From positions 742,489 to 806,488 of the forward strand of contig NC_018329.1 in NCBI RefSeq assembly GCF_000234665.1: a DNA stretch of 64,000 nucleotides, written 5' to 3'. The translations under genes were made by a program, and so were the position numbers. The notes under the pieces were generated by a model. It saw only the letters and a list, made by a program, of their open reading frames with translations, was not told the DNA's origin and did not search any database. Each line of letters begins with the position of its first letter. The stretch's first letter is position 1. This document shows positions 21,188 to 31,986 of this stretch, piece after piece. The DNA comes from Leishmania mexicana MHOM/GT/2001/U1103. Taxonomy: Eukaryota > Euglenozoa > Kinetoplastea > Trypanosomatida > Trypanosomatidae.

Positions 21188-22336
21188 AGGGGGTGTGAAG
21201 GGGTGGGTGAGTGGGCGAGTAGGTGAGCGGGAGAAGGCGTGGCGGAGGTGCAGTGTGGGCGATGGCAGGGATGTGCGCGCCTCTTTGCGTGTATGTATGC
21301 TTTTTTTTTGTGGGGGGTACTCTGTGCGGACTGTGAAGGGGACCGCGCGTGTGTGCTGGAGGAAGGGAGGCGGCGGAGGGGTAGCGGTGACGAGAAACGA
21401 TGGAAGAGGCACAAGAGGTGGAGGGGAGGGGAGGTGTGTGTGTGGAGGTGGGTGGGTGGGTGGGTTGTGCCCGGTAAGCCAAGGCACCTCTTTCCTCCGG
21501 CATGCACGAGTGCCGATGGGGATAAGTGGGCCTCACGGCATCTCCATCTCGATCGAGCCCAAACCACCGGGCTGACGATGTGTACACTTCACAGCGCTGC
21601 CACATAGGACTCGCGAATGGCATACGGCGAGAAAGAGGACGAGTGGCCACAGAGACCGTGGCCGCGCCCCGCCATCACGCACAAACCGCCACAAGCATCT
21701 TCTGCCCAAACGGATGCATGAGAGGCGCGCACGTGTGAGTGAGTCAGTGCGAAAGGGGGGGGGGCAGGGAGTGGCGTGGATCTTCCATGAGGAGGTAGCG
21801 TACGGGTGGAGTGAGGTGACGTGGACAGAAGGCAGGAAGTAATGGAGACAAGGGAGGGGGGTACGGCCATGGGCGGTGGTTGGCGGCGGCAAACTTTAAG
21901 ATATGCTGAACACGACTGCAGACTAAAGAAATCGTACAAGCGCGAAAGGGACGCGCACAGCACAGGCGTGAGCCAACGCGCGCAGGAGACCGTTATGAAG
22001 AGAGAGGGGGAGGGGGGCGATTCGCACTGCCTAAAAAGTGCGAAGCGGAGCATGCGCCATACAGGATCAGACATAGAGTGCGCACCACTAACCCTCCTCT
22101 CCTCCCTCTTCGCTGGGCAAGCGCGACGCTGACGCCCGAGCACCAACCAGCGGGCACACACACACACACATAAGCGCAAGAGTGCATGCATCCGCATCCG
22201 TGTGGACGCCGCGGCAGCACGCACCCACGGCAGGGCACTTGCTTCCCTCTCCGCATTTTCCTCTCTTCCAAAAAGCGCACGCCGTCGCGACCTGGCAGAC
22301 CTAGTTGTCTCGAGTGCGGCTGAGCGGGTGCGGCCA
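21188..22336. other. Intergenic spacer
   Basis: No supportable gene. It has a T9 run at 21301-21309 followed by Gs, a purine-rich block at 21361-21460 and a poly-G run near 21757-21766. A minus-strand reading frame over 21589-22404 overlaps the downstream gene and has UTR-like composition. Confidence 0.55.
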
Positions 22337-23446
22337 CTACTTCTCTTCACTGTTCTCGTGGAGCTGTTGGAGTTGCAGGAGTGCGTTATAGTTGTCCAAC
22401 ACATCGTACACGGTGTCCGCCTCCGCCAGTGCTTCCAGCACAGGGATCAAGCGCAGCAGCTCCTCGTCACGTGAATCGTCGAACCACGACGTGATGGGGA
22501 TTGCGTTGCGCTGCTGGAAGAGGTAGGCGATGGGGCTGTTGTCGATGATCGCCACCTGGTCTAGATTTCGGCCTAGCAGCGAGAGATCCTTCACGTAGGT
22601 TGTGCCGACCACACTACAGTGCTCGCGGAAGAGTCGCAGGCCGCCGAGAATGCGCTGTTTGTCGATCGAGTCCATCAGCGGGTCGCAGTACGTGCTGAGG
22701 GAGGCCGTGAAGATGACAACCTCGAAGAGCGGCGCTACAGCCTCGAGGAAGCGATGGAGATGCGGCCGAAAGGCTACATAGACGTTTACATGGGTGTCAC
22801 GATCAAGGGTGATGGGGAGGTGCACGTCGTACCGACCCGTGTTTTGGTAGGAGCTGTGCACCAGCGTCTCGTCCACGTCGAGGATGAGGCACTTCCGGCT
22901 CCGCACTGCGGGAAGCGGCTCCGGTAGCAACGAGGGGTGCGCCGAGGCGTCAATGGGCGACGTGTTCTTGGGCTGGTTGCGGATGTAGCGGGCCCGCTCC
23001 ACCAACTCCGTGGCGTGCACGCGCTGACGGGAGCCGGTGCTGCCGCCTGCACCGCCGCCGGCGACCCGGGGGCCAGCGTGTGCATTGCCGCTGCCGTCCG
23101 TGCCACTGCTATCGCCATAACCACCCGTACGCCCCCCTGCGCTTCGCTGCTGCTGCTGCAAGCTGGACGGCGCGTGCTGCAACACCTGCGTAATCAGTGT
23201 GCTAACCGGCGTCACGGTAGAGGTGGGGGTGGTCGTGGTCGAGGACGGCGGGGTGGCGCCGCCTCCTGCGCCACCGCCGCGGTATGGACTCGCCGGCATC
23301 GCATTGATGCTGTTGCTGGCGGCGGCAGTGAGTCGGCCAGATGACGAGGGTTGCTGCTGCTGCTGGTGCTGCTGCGATTCCAGCTTGCCGGAGACGCCCC
23401 TGAAAAGCGACGTCGGGGTCACGTTAGTTTCACGCTCGCCGTCCAT
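22337..23446 (-). CDS. SCP/FCP-type (HAD family) protein phosphatase
   Basis: A 369-residue phosphatase of the NLI-interacting-factor/CTD small phosphatase family. The HAD signature DVDETLV begins at D190, with D190 the expected nucleophile and D192 the general acid. It is followed by FRPHLHRFLEAVA, VIFTASLSTYCDPLMD, a basic/GTTYVKDLSLLGR segment and IIDNSPIAYLFQQRNAIPI, all hallmarks of the family. Residues 1-180 are Gln/Ser/Gly/Thr-rich and likely disordered. In other eukaryotes relatives dephosphorylate the RNA polymerase II CTD; trypanosomatids lack the canonical heptad CTD, so the substrate is open. The ATG at 23446 (MDGERET) is chosen because the upstream in-frame extension to 23869 is poly-His and Cys/Val-rich repeat translation. 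Confidence 0.92.
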   Translation of the reverse strand: MDGERETNVTPTSLFRGVSGKLESQQHQQQQQPSSSGRLTAAASNSINAMPASPYRGGGAGGGATPPSSTTTTPTSTVTPVSTLITQVLQHAPSSLQQQQRSAGGRTGGYGDSSGTDGSGNAHAGPRVAGGGAGGSTGSRQRVHATELVERARYIRNQPKNTSPIDASAHPSLLPEPLPAVRSRKCLILDVDETLVHSSYQNTGRYDVHLPITLDRDTHVNVYVAFRPHLHRFLEAVAPLFEVVIFTASLSTYCDPLMDSIDKQRILGGLRLFREHCSVVGTTYVKDLSLLGRNLDQVAIIDNSPIAYLFQQRNAIPITSWFDDSRDEELLRLIPVLEALAEADTVYDVLDNYNALLQLQQLHENSEEK

Positions 23447-24080
23447 GATGCCTGAGAGGAGTCGTGCAGCGACTGTGGCAACAACCGCCGCACAAGGAGA
23501 GGGAACGAAGCGCGCACAACCGAATATCACCAACAGCGCGCACACAGTCGGATCAGACGTGCGCAGGTCGGTTATACATACGGAGAGAAAAAGGCACAGA
23601 CACACGCACGTACACGCCACACGCCACACGCCACACGCACACAGACACAGACACCGTGTGTATGCGTGTGTGTGTGTGTGGATGAGGGGGGAGGGGGGTG
23701 GCGTGAGTAAGTAGTCCAACGAAAAAGAAGAGAGAACAGAACCAAAACGAATGGCAGACGACGACTGAAGCAGCAGCAGCAGATGATGGTGATGGTGGTG
23801 GTGGTGATAAACGAGCCAGAGCGAAATTAGAAGGGGAGGGGGGAGGGGGGAGGAAGGGGGGGGGAGCACGTAATGAGCTCTGGGAAAGGAGGACCGACAG
23901 CGGTGGTGACGGCAGCGGGAGTCACCTCATCCACACACACGCACACACCGTCTGTTCCTGAAGAAATGGCAGGGGCAGTAGAGACGCACTCGCGCACACG
24001 TAGGAATCCTCCCCACCCTCCTCCTCACTACCGTGCCCCGAGTACGAGCGACAAGCCAGAAAGGTATAGCACAGAAGGAA

Positions 24081-24123
24081 ACACACACACACACACACGC
24101 ACACACGCACACACGCACACACG
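24081..24123. repeat. (CA)n / CACACG microsatellite
   Basis: About 43 bp of nearly perfect CA dinucleotides interrupted by G every 6-8 bases. Confidence 0.85.
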
Positions 24124-25289
24124 CATACGAAGAGAGAAAAGGAGATGGCGAGCGACACCCGGTCCATCACTGGACACAGACACCACCGCCAACGACGTGG
24201 GAAGGTGAGGGGGACGTGAATAGTATGTATGGGGAGACGTGCTGTATAAGGGTTTACGTGACAAACAACAGAGAGAGAGAGAGGGAGGGAGGGAGGGAAG
24301 GGGGGGCACTGGCAACCGAAGAATGACAACAACAACACGAGCAAGACCAGCGCCAACAGAAGGAAGACGAGGAGCGATGCACACACACACACACACACAC
24401 CGAAGGAGGTAGAGGGAGAGGGAGGCGTGCGCGTTGGGTAGAAAAGCGCAGACGGTGCTCACAAGAACACCGGTCGTGCAAATACGTGCGTATGCGCGGG
24501 CGTGTATGCGCCCCACCCTGTGCGTCCGCACGAGTGTTCGTTCAACAATAAAACGTAAAACAAAAGAGTAAAGCGCGTGAGTACACGTTGGCCGGCGTGT
24601 GCGTGGATGGGTGGATGGATGGGTGGGTGGACGTAGGTGTGCTGTGTGCTGCGTATCCGTCAGTGCGCCCGTGTGTAACGTATGTAAGCGTGAGGAGATG
24701 AGGAGGAGGAGGGGGGGTGAAGTGGACAAGAAAGGCGAGCAGGAGCAGCAAGAGGAAAGGCGAAGGAGAGGGAGGCGAGATGGCGGAGACGAAATCTCTC
24801 CTCCTAACCACACACGCACACACACAGAGACACACACGCACAGAGAGAGACAACACAGGCAGGCAGACAGGCACACAGACACACACGAGAGAGAAAACCA
24901 CGACGGCAGTAACAGGCGAGCGAGCAAGAGAAAGATTTACCTCTCTCTCGTTCCCCTCGCTCCTTCGCTCCTTCGTGTGTGCGTGTGTGTGTGTGTGTGC
25001 AAGCGAAGGGGGCGAGATGATAAGCGAGGGAATGAATGGCAGGGGTAGTGGTGGGGAGAGGGGAGAGACGCAGTGTCAACAAGCATCACGCACCGAGATC
25101 TTGCCCATCAGCAAGCGTGCCTCGCTGTGCGCGTAAGGGCGAGAAGGAAGGGGTGGCTGCGCGTGTGAAGGGGAGGATCGAGAAGGGCGGTGCCCGCGCG
25201 GAAGTCCCCAAACACATACACCCGCAGGCATGAAAACTCACGTGAGCGCAGCGGGCGACGTCAGCAAAAGGCTACGCCTCTATTTCTTC

Positions 25290-25311
25290 TTTTTTTTTGG
25301 GGGGGGGGGGG
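25290..25311. repeat. T9-G13 homopolymer junction
   Basis: Nine T followed directly by thirteen G. It reads as a C13-A9 tract in the 3' UTR side of the gene at 25491-26642 or the 5' side of the next gene to the left. Length calls in such runs are error-prone. Confidence 0.85.
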
Positions 25312-25490
25312 AGGTTACTGGGTTGAAGGTCATCTGGCGACCAATGACTCAAACGCGGCTTCGAGAAGGACCGCCAAGCCGGAAACAACCGCGGGATGGC
25401 GGAGCAGTTCGTGTGTAGAGGAGTGGGAGTGGAAGGCGCAGGCACACCCACGGAGAGAGACGAGCAGAGAGGCAGACCGAGAGACAGCCT

Positions 25491-26642
25491 CTACCGGACA
25501 ATGATCGATTCGCCTGTGTCATGGTCCACGACCACCTGCGCCAGCTCGTCTGGTAGCAGCCGCAGCTCGTACCGAGTGACGAGCGCCTTCAGTCCGGAGA
25601 AGGTAAGGCGGAGGTACGCCTCGACGTTGCGCGTGGTCCCTTCCACGAGGTACTCCATGTCCACGCCGTCAATCGCCGGTGCCTTTCGGTCATCCTCATT
25701 CGGTATCTTCGGCTCCCCTGGCAGAGGTGCCGCCTCCTCTGGGACTGGGGCGTAGATGGCCTTGTAGGAAGTCTGATCCACAGTCAGGCTGTCCAGCGAC
25801 GACACCAGCCCACCGCATGCATCGACCACCTTCTGCACAGAGTTCTGCAGCGTTGCTAGTGCCTCGTCACTCGAGTACTTCTCCTTCAGCGGCTGGACCA
25901 TCATCGACACGGCCGCCCGCGGCGGCTTCTCGAAGAGGCGGCGCACAAACAGCTCCCCAAAGTCGTCGAAGTCCACGAGCCGGACGTACTGGAGAATGTT
26001 GAGCTCGTCCCCCTTCTTCGGGTCAATGTGGAAGCTTGTCACCTGAAACGTGTAGGGGAAGGCGATGCCGATGCCGTTGAGCACGAACGACTCCTTCTCG
26101 GAGCGAGGTGGGTACCGGCCCGTCTTCTCGCGGTAGCGCTTCACCACGCCAGGCCGGCGCCTCCACGACAGCTGACAGCGAACTTGCTTTACCTTTTCGA
26201 AGTCGACGAGGGCCATGCAGTTCACGTCGTTGCCCTCGCGCTTCAACACCACCGTGTCACGGGGGATGTTGGCCACCTTCCCGAACTTGTCGATGAGGCA
26301 GCGCGACATGGCCCGTATGAGGCCACGCTGCACAGAGCCGCCGTCCTTCTCCTCCTCCAGCAGACTCGGGTGGAACAGCCGCATGAGGCGCTGGTCGAAG
26401 CCTGGCGTGGCCTCGTCCGTTAGAAAGTACAAGAACGTGAGGAGCGGCGAGAGCGACATGGTGGCTTGTTCCTTCGGCCGCAGGAAGATGCCAAAGTACA
26501 GCCCGTACAACACCATCATTACCCACGGGAAGGCTACGAAGGAGATGATGCCGCCGGCGAGCCATGGCATCAGGCGACCGAGAACGGTATCGTGCTGGAC
26601 CGTGAAGATGTCGGAGAGGAAGTTCACGATGATGGACTGCAT
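25491..26642 (-). CDS. Conserved-looking membrane-anchored protein, function unknown
   Basis: A 383-residue protein that I do not recognise. Near residues 23-49 is one long hydrophobic stretch (LMPWLAGGIISFVAFPWVMM then VLYGLYFGIFLR), probably one or two membrane spans. The remaining 330 residues are soluble and well mixed, with a basic segment (RRRPGVVKRYREKTGRYPPR) and Ile/Val-rich strands that suggest a folded lipid- or protein-binding domain. The sequence ends DHDTGESIIVR. The ATG at 26642 (MQSIIVNFLSDIF) is preferred, since the in-frame extension up to 26903 is Pro/His/Cys-rich UTR translation. The short hydrophilic N-terminus followed by the membrane span is compatible with an ER or mitochondrial outer-membrane tail facing the cytosol. 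No function is proposed. Confidence 0.8.
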   Translation of the reverse strand: MQSIIVNFLSDIFTVQHDTVLGRLMPWLAGGIISFVAFPWVMMVLYGLYFGIFLRPKEQATMSLSPLLTFLYFLTDEATPGFDQRLMRLFHPSLLEEEKDGGSVQRGLIRAMSRCLIDKFGKVANIPRDTVVLKREGNDVNCMALVDFEKVKQVRCQLSWRRRPGVVKRYREKTGRYPPRSEKESFVLNGIGIAFPYTFQVTSFHIDPKKGDELNILQYVRLVDFDDFGELFVRRLFEKPPRAAVSMMVQPLKEKYSSDEALATLQNSVQKVVDACGGLVSSLDSLTVDQTSYKAIYAPVPEEAAPLPGEPKIPNEDDRKAPAIDGVDMEYLVEGTTRNVEAYLRLTFSGLKALVTRYELRLLPDELAQVVVDHDTGESIIVR

Positions 26643-27818
26643 CTTTGTCGGGGCGCAACGAAGGGGGTTGATGCTGTGTAGACGAGGAAGGGGGGAGAGC
26701 GGAGCCTCACGAGGGCGGGAGGGACAACTGCCACAGAGGGTGAGAGGAGAGGGAGGTGGTAGGTTCAGCGATCCACACGCCAACACACACACACACAAGA
26801 CGAAGCAGTAGCAGACAGCACTGGTCGCCAGACGGAAAGAGAAGGTGGCGTGGTTAGACAAGGAAGGATGGGTCGGTGGGTGTGTAGGGTGGGGATACAA
26901 CAAAGACGCGCAGCTGTGACGTGCTGCACACGGACGAAGACAGGCACGGCGTCAACGTAAGAAACACCGATGGAGAGGGGAAGGGAGGATGGGGGAGGGG
27001 GGCGGGAGAGAGGCGCTAAGGACAGGAGGGGAGAGACCCGGTTGCTACTGACCACCACAATAGCAGTGGCGTTGGTGATCACGGCGACGGACGTTGGGGT
27101 TGGTGACGGTGGTGGTCGCTACTGTGATGAGGCGTGTGAGCGGGAGCGAAAAAGAAAAAAGGCGGACCGGGGTAAAGGAGAAGAGAGGCGTTGGACGCGG
27201 AGGGAGGTGGTAGGAGTGTCCGGGTATGCATCATGTGCCTGACTGAGCTGGTGTGCTGGGTAGGTGTGTGTTTGTGTGTGTGCACCTGCACGGCATAGCC
27301 CGCACCGGGGGGGGGGTGCCAGTGGAAGACCTCACAACAAGTAGTGCGAACGCGCCGGGGCTTTCGCTCGCCTCCTCCCGCAACGCAAGGCGGTTCGCCA
27401 CTCCCCCCTTTGTCATCCAAACCTGACGCAGGTCCGCCTCGCCATCCCCATCTCTCTCCTTCTCATCGATGGCGCCAACGTCGCTGGCGATAAGAAACGA
27501 AAACACGTATGCACACGCGACAGGGAGGGGAGGGGGTGAGGGAGCTGTCATCCACCGTTAGGCAGAGAGGCACTGAGGGAAAATATAAATATATGTATGT
27601 GTGCGTCTATGGGTATGTGTGCAGTGTAAGGGGACCATGACTGTAATGCACATGGTGCATCCCTAACCAACACAGACTGGCGGGCACAGACATGTGTCGC
27701 ATCGGCATGTGAGCGCTCTGTTCGTACTATCCATCCTCCATCTGCCGATTGTCTGCCACATCTCTCTCCCATACACCATAGAGAGGGGGAGGGGGGAGGG
27801 ACACGCGAGGCCCTTCCA
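26643..27818. other. Intergenic spacer
   Basis: Nothing gene-like. Purine-rich tracts at 26970-27040, a G-run near 27307-27316 and GT-rich sequence at 27262-27284. Confidence 0.55.
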
Positions 27819-30800
27819 TCAGTTGTCGCCGTCCTCGACGCTCACATCGCCGCGGTCATCAACACTTGCGAGGCCGTCGCTGTCCACCGCCGTCGCCGTG
27901 TCGCAGTCCCCAGCGTCGTCCTCATCACTATCCACGTCGTCCGTGTCTTCCGAAGCAGAGCTCGATGACGAGGAGGAGAGCAGTCCGCAGCACCACAGAC
28001 ACGTCACATAGTAGCACGACCGCCTCGGCTCCACCTCCTCCTCTCCCATTCCGGCGTAGGTGTCGCGGATGTGCAGCAGTCGGGCCCCGGACGCGTCCAT
28101 CTCCAGGTAACGCGGGTCGAGGCAGTCGAAGCAGAAGGAGCGAGGGCACGCGTCGCACATGAAGATGGCGCCATCGGCCGCCTGCTGCTTGCCACACGAA
28201 AAGCATTCATGCCGCGGGCACGGCCAGAAGCGCTTCACCGCCTCCCCTGGCCTCGGCGGCCGCTCGCCAACACAGGCGGCGTGGTAAGCCTTGGGGCACA
28301 CCATGCAGTGCAGCAGCGGCTCCATTGGATGCATGATGCCACCGCAGCAGAAGCAGCTGTGCGTCTGCTTGGGCGGCGAGGCCAGTCCACGACCACCGCC
28401 GCGGATTCCTGCGGTAGCCGCAGCGCCTCCCAGCCCTTTTTCCACCACATGTAGGAGGTCCTTCACCATCGCGTCCGCCGCCGCTTGGCTGCCGCTACTG
28501 CTGCTGCTGCCCTCCACCCCGTCGGTGAGGCGCAGTAAAGTCGATGAAGAAACAGAGGATCCGTCGGTCTGCTGTTTCGCGTGTTGCTTTTCTTCGAACC
28601 GCTGAAGCATTTCGCGAATATCGTCCGCGGTGATGCACGGGGTATCGGCGCCGTCGTTGGCACAGCGACCGCGCCCACGCGGGCCGTGACGCTGGCCTCC
28701 TTCAACGATGAAGTCACCGAGGTACGCCTTGCGGGCTGCAATGTCGCGGATATGCTCCTCGATGGTGCCCTGCAAGCACAGGCGGTATACGTGCACGGTA
28801 CGTGTTTGGCCGATGCGGTGCGCCCGGTCCGCTGCCTGCCGATCAAGCTGCGGGTTGAAGTGTGCGTCGAAGAGAATCACCGTGTCGGCGCCGGTGAGGG
28901 TGACGCCGACGCCGCCGGCGGTGGTGGTGACCAGAAAGAGAAAGCACGAGGAGGCCGGGTGGTTGTAGCGCAGCATCGACAGCTCCCGCTCGACTCGGTT
29001 GCAGCTGCCGTCCAGCCGCTCGTAGCTGTGGCCGCGCAGATGACACATGGCCTCGAGTAGATCCAGTGTTGTTGTGAAGTTCGAGAAGATCAGGCAGCGG
29101 TGTCCTTGTGCCTTCAGCTGCGGCAGCAGCGTGTCGAGGTAGCGCATCTTGGCACTGGGGTCGATGAGGTGCGCCGCGTCCATGGGCACTCCGGCAGCTC
29201 GCATGCGCTTCTCGATGGACTCCTGTGACCCGTGCGCGCGCCCCTTGTCCGCCAGCAGACGCAGCGCCAGTGGGTGGTTGCAGACGGCCCTCTGGTGGCT
29301 GAGGTGTCCACGCAGCTGATGGCCAGTGCTACTTTCCTGCAGAGCGTGTGCCGTCAGCAAGGAGAGCAGCTGCAGCTGTACGTCGGTCGGCACCAGCTTC
29401 GTCAGCGGCTCATCCACGCGTGGCGGGATGCCGAGCTCCATCTCTGCCTTGGTGCGGCGCAGCATGATGTACTGCAGCACCTTGGCACACTCCTCCGCCT
29501 GCCGCACCGGATCGCGCGCGCGTGGGTCGTAGCCGGCCATGAGCCAGGGGTAGAGAAAGCTCATCAGACTCCACACTTCCTGCACGTTGTTGTGCACTGG
29601 CGTGCCCGTCACCGCCACCCGGTAGCACGCCGTGAGTTTCCGTGACGCGGACGTGATAGCGGTGTCGTGCGCCTTCAGCACATGCGCCTCGTCCACCACG
29701 ACCGTCACCCACGCGCGCTTACGGAAGAAGCGCTTATCGAGATGGAGCAGCGCCGGGGTCGTCACGAACACGGCGTGGCGGTTGTGGCGGCCGGAGCTGA
29801 TGGCGGCGCGTGTACGGCGCTCACCGTGGTACTTCACCACCCGCAGCTGCGGCGCCCACCGCGCTAGCTCACGCGTCCAGCTCGTCAGTGTGGAAAGAGG
29901 GGCAACGATGAGGTGTGGGCCGTCGATGTTGTGCAGCTGCTTCAGGGTGTGTAGGAAGGCGGAGACCTGCGCAGTCTTGCCGAGGCCCATGTCATCACCG
30001 AGGATGGCTGACATGCCGCGATGGAAGTGACTCAGAAGGAACTGCACGCCCTCCACCTGGTAGGAGCGCAGCTCGCACCCCGGCAGGGCCCCCACTGTCT
30101 CGCTCGTAATGGACAGCGGCGCGGCGTGCAGCACCGGCCGCAGCGCATCGTCCGCGGCGATGCGGTCCAGTGCGCGGTCCTTGAAGAAGGGTTCGAAGGC
30201 GGCAAAAAGGTCGGCGCTGTGGTGCAGCTCCCACTCCAGCTGGCGTTGGAAGTAACGTGCGATGGTCTCTCGCGTCGCCGAGGACGACGTCTGCCAGGCG
30301 AGGGTGCCCACCGCGCACGCACTGGAGGTGCCCACGACGCCGTCGCTCGCATGCCCAGGTGGCGACGACGACAACGGCGGCGAAGGGGCCTGCTGCGCAC
30401 GAGCCATGTCCTCTAGCATGGCGTCCGCCTCGCGCACCTGCTTTGCCTTCTGCGAGCCCAGCAGTAGCGCGAGTTCATCGTCGTCCTCCGAGGCGGCGCG
30501 GCATGTGAGGACCCGCCTTGCCACCGGCGCGTCCATCGCAGACTGAGACGGAGCGGAAGAGGACGATGTCGTCACTGCTGCTTCGCGAGGCCTCTTCAAC
30601 GACGGCGCACGCTGGTGTGTGCTCTCCGACGATGCGGTGACGGTCATCTCCTCCGTTGTGCCAGCGTCGAACTGTTGCTGACGCCGGTAATTTTGGTCGG
30701 CGGCTGCGTTCGGTGAGCCGCACGAAGGCTGAACCTGCGCTTCGGCCGCGTCCCCGGGTGATTGAGCCCCACCCTGCGAAGGCGTGTGGCCCCCTCCTTT

Positions 30801-30953
30801 GCTGAGCTGCTTCGACGAGGTGGCGGTGGCTAGCGTCACCGGGACACAAGCTCCGGCGGCGGCGGAGAGCGTGGCTTCCTCCAGCTTGCCTCCTTTTGCG
30901 CTCCGGTTGCTGCCCTTCTGCAGGAACTTGGCAAAGTAGTTGTCAAGGTTCAT
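27819..30953 (-). CDS. SNF2-family chromatin-remodelling ATPase with C-terminal zinc fingers
   Basis: A 1044-residue SNF2/SWI2 translocase, expected to use ATP to move along DNA and remodel nucleosomes or displace proteins. The ATPase core starts near residue 293 (LRSYQVEGVQFLL). It has Walker A GDDMGLGKT at 319-327, the DEAH box at 421-424, VTGTPVHNN near 448 and a helicase C lobe with LIFSNFTTTLDLL, TTAGGVGVTLTGAD and the motif VI region ADRAHRIGQTR. After the motor come two Cys/His clusters (CFCCGG...CMVC..AYHAACVG, then CFSCGK...CDACPRSFCFDCL), a PHD/NSD-like zinc-finger pair. The C-terminal 50 residues are Asp/Glu/Ser-rich. The first 250 residues are low-complexity, beginning MNLDNYFAKFL. 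No HAND/SANT/SLIDE or chromodomain is visible, so the subfamily is uncertain; a role in repair or chromatin reading is inferred. Confidence 0.92.
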   Translation of the reverse strand: MNLDNYFAKFLQKGSNRSAKGGKLEEATLSAAAGACVPVTLATATSSKQLSKGGGHTPSQGGAQSPGDAAEAQVQPSCGSPNAAADQNYRRQQQFDAGTTEEMTVTASSESTHQRAPSLKRPREAAVTTSSSSAPSQSAMDAPVARRVLTCRAASEDDDELALLLGSQKAKQVREADAMLEDMARAQQAPSPPLSSSPPGHASDGVVGTSSACAVGTLAWQTSSSATRETIARYFQRQLEWELHHSADLFAAFEPFFKDRALDRIAADDALRPVLHAAPLSITSETVGALPGCELRSYQVEGVQFLLSHFHRGMSAILGDDMGLGKTAQVSAFLHTLKQLHNIDGPHLIVAPLSTLTSWTRELARWAPQLRVVKYHGERRTRAAISSGRHNRHAVFVTTPALLHLDKRFFRKRAWVTVVVDEAHVLKAHDTAITSASRKLTACYRVAVTGTPVHNNVQEVWSLMSFLYPWLMAGYDPRARDPVRQAEECAKVLQYIMLRRTKAEMELGIPPRVDEPLTKLVPTDVQLQLLSLLTAHALQESSTGHQLRGHLSHQRAVCNHPLALRLLADKGRAHGSQESIEKRMRAAGVPMDAAHLIDPSAKMRYLDTLLPQLKAQGHRCLIFSNFTTTLDLLEAMCHLRGHSYERLDGSCNRVERELSMLRYNHPASSCFLFLVTTTAGGVGVTLTGADTVILFDAHFNPQLDRQAADRAHRIGQTRTVHVYRLCLQGTIEEHIRDIAARKAYLGDFIVEGGQRHGPRGRGRCANDGADTPCITADDIREMLQRFEEKQHAKQQTDGSSVSSSTLLRLTDGVEGSSSSSGSQAAADAMVKDLLHVVEKGLGGAAATAGIRGGGRGLASPPKQTHSCFCCGGIMHPMEPLLHCMVCPKAYHAACVGERPPRPGEAVKRFWPCPRHECFSCGKQQAADGAIFMCDACPRSFCFDCLDPRYLEMDASGARLLHIRDTYAGMGEEEVEPRRSCYYVTCLWCCGLLSSSSSSSASEDTDDVDSDEDDAGDCDTATAVDSDGLASVDDRGDVSVEDGDN

Positions 30954-31986
30954 GATGTGTGGGTGGGTGTGGGTGGATGGGTGCGGGGAAGGTGGCTAAA
31001 GATCTTCCGTGCGCTGGGCTGCGTGCTGATGAGCACGCCGACACGATGAGCGGCGTGAGTGGGCGCTGTGTTTGGGAGGAGGGCGAAGGAGGGACAGGAG
31101 AGAGAAGGCAGGTCAGCACGGACAGACACAACGCCTTGCTTCTGTGGAATAACACCGGACTGGATGAGCTCTGGGGTTGGGCGCGGGCGTGGTGGCGTTG
31201 CAGCAGTATGAGAAGAGGGGGAGGAGAGGCGAGAGGAATGTAAGATGTGTGTCAGCCACCATGAAGAGGGGAGAGAGGCACGAAAACGAAGAGGGAGGGA
31301 GCCGAGGCGCAACGTGCACGCGCGCGCGTTGGACTACCGTCACGCCAGGCCTAGAAGAGCTGAGGAGAGACGGAAAGCCACCTGTGTATTATGCGACACG
31401 AGGGCAGCAGCACTAAGCGCATACGATGGGTGCGCATCCGCAACGGCGACCGCCGAGGGACTGTCACTGCGAAAAATGCCGGGAGGGAGCCAAGAGCAAG
31501 GTGTCGACCCTCGCTGCCGCCTCCCAGAAGCCACTTTGCCTCTTGCACCTTCTAAACATTTCTTCGCCTGCCTGCGGTCGTATAATTCGAGGTGCCCCTG
31601 CTAGGGCAGTGGGCACCTTATGTAGCTGCGCAGCAGTGCACACTCTCACGCTGTGCCTGTGTATGCGTGGGAGCCCGTGCTTCAGCGGAAAAAGCGCCGA
31701 GGAGACGCCCCTCAACATCCACTCATGCCTCACCCCCGTGAGCGCACCGACAGCGCTGCATGTTTGCCTCATCACCATTACGACCGTCATTAGCTTCCTC
31801 TTCTCCATCCTTCTCTGCCTCTCGCGCCTACGGGTGGCCTCCACACGCTTCGTGGCGCGCGCACCGAGACAGAAGACGGGGCAGGCGGGGAGGGACCCCC
31901 TGTTCGTTATCAACGTCGCCATCACCGACACCATCATTTGGGAGCCAACGCGAGCGCACATCCACGTCCACATGTGTCGGTCCGCT
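30954..31986. other. Intergenic spacer
   Basis: About 1 kb. 31420-31700 is of mixed composition rather than microsatellite, but I find no convincing reading frame or repeat match. Upstream of the SNF2 gene, GGGTGGGTGTGGGTGG at 30960-30975 gives C-rich sequence on the coding strand. Confidence 0.5.

Larger units (their letters stand above)
23447..25490. other. Repeat-rich intergenic spacer
   Basis: About 2 kb without a supportable gene. It holds a GTG/GAT triplet tract near 23783-23808, a (CA)n/(CACG)n block at 24081-24123, a (CA)n run at 24380-24400 and a T9-G13 junction at 25290-25311. Confidence 0.6.

Noticed and set aside
21188..21487. 100-residue N-terminal extension of the P-loop kinase
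   Set aside because: Pro/Thr/His-rich sequence from CA/CCT-rich UTR; the ATG at 21187 is the better start.
23447..23869. N-terminal extension of the SCP phosphatase with eight consecutive His and a Cys/Leu-rich hydrophobic run
   Set aside because: It is translation of a GTG/CA repeat in the 5' UTR; the downstream ATG at 23446 begins normal coding sequence.
24081..24123. Regularly interrupted CA repeat considered as a CRISPR-like or telomeric array
   Set aside because: Units are 6-8 bases without unique spacers and lack the TTAGGG telomere motif; it is a simple microsatellite.
24028..24927. Minus-strand 299-residue frame rich in Cys, Val, Leu and Ser resembling a membrane protein
   Set aside because: It is built from (CA)n/(GT)n and CT-rich repeats; no conserved motif, no convincing start context.
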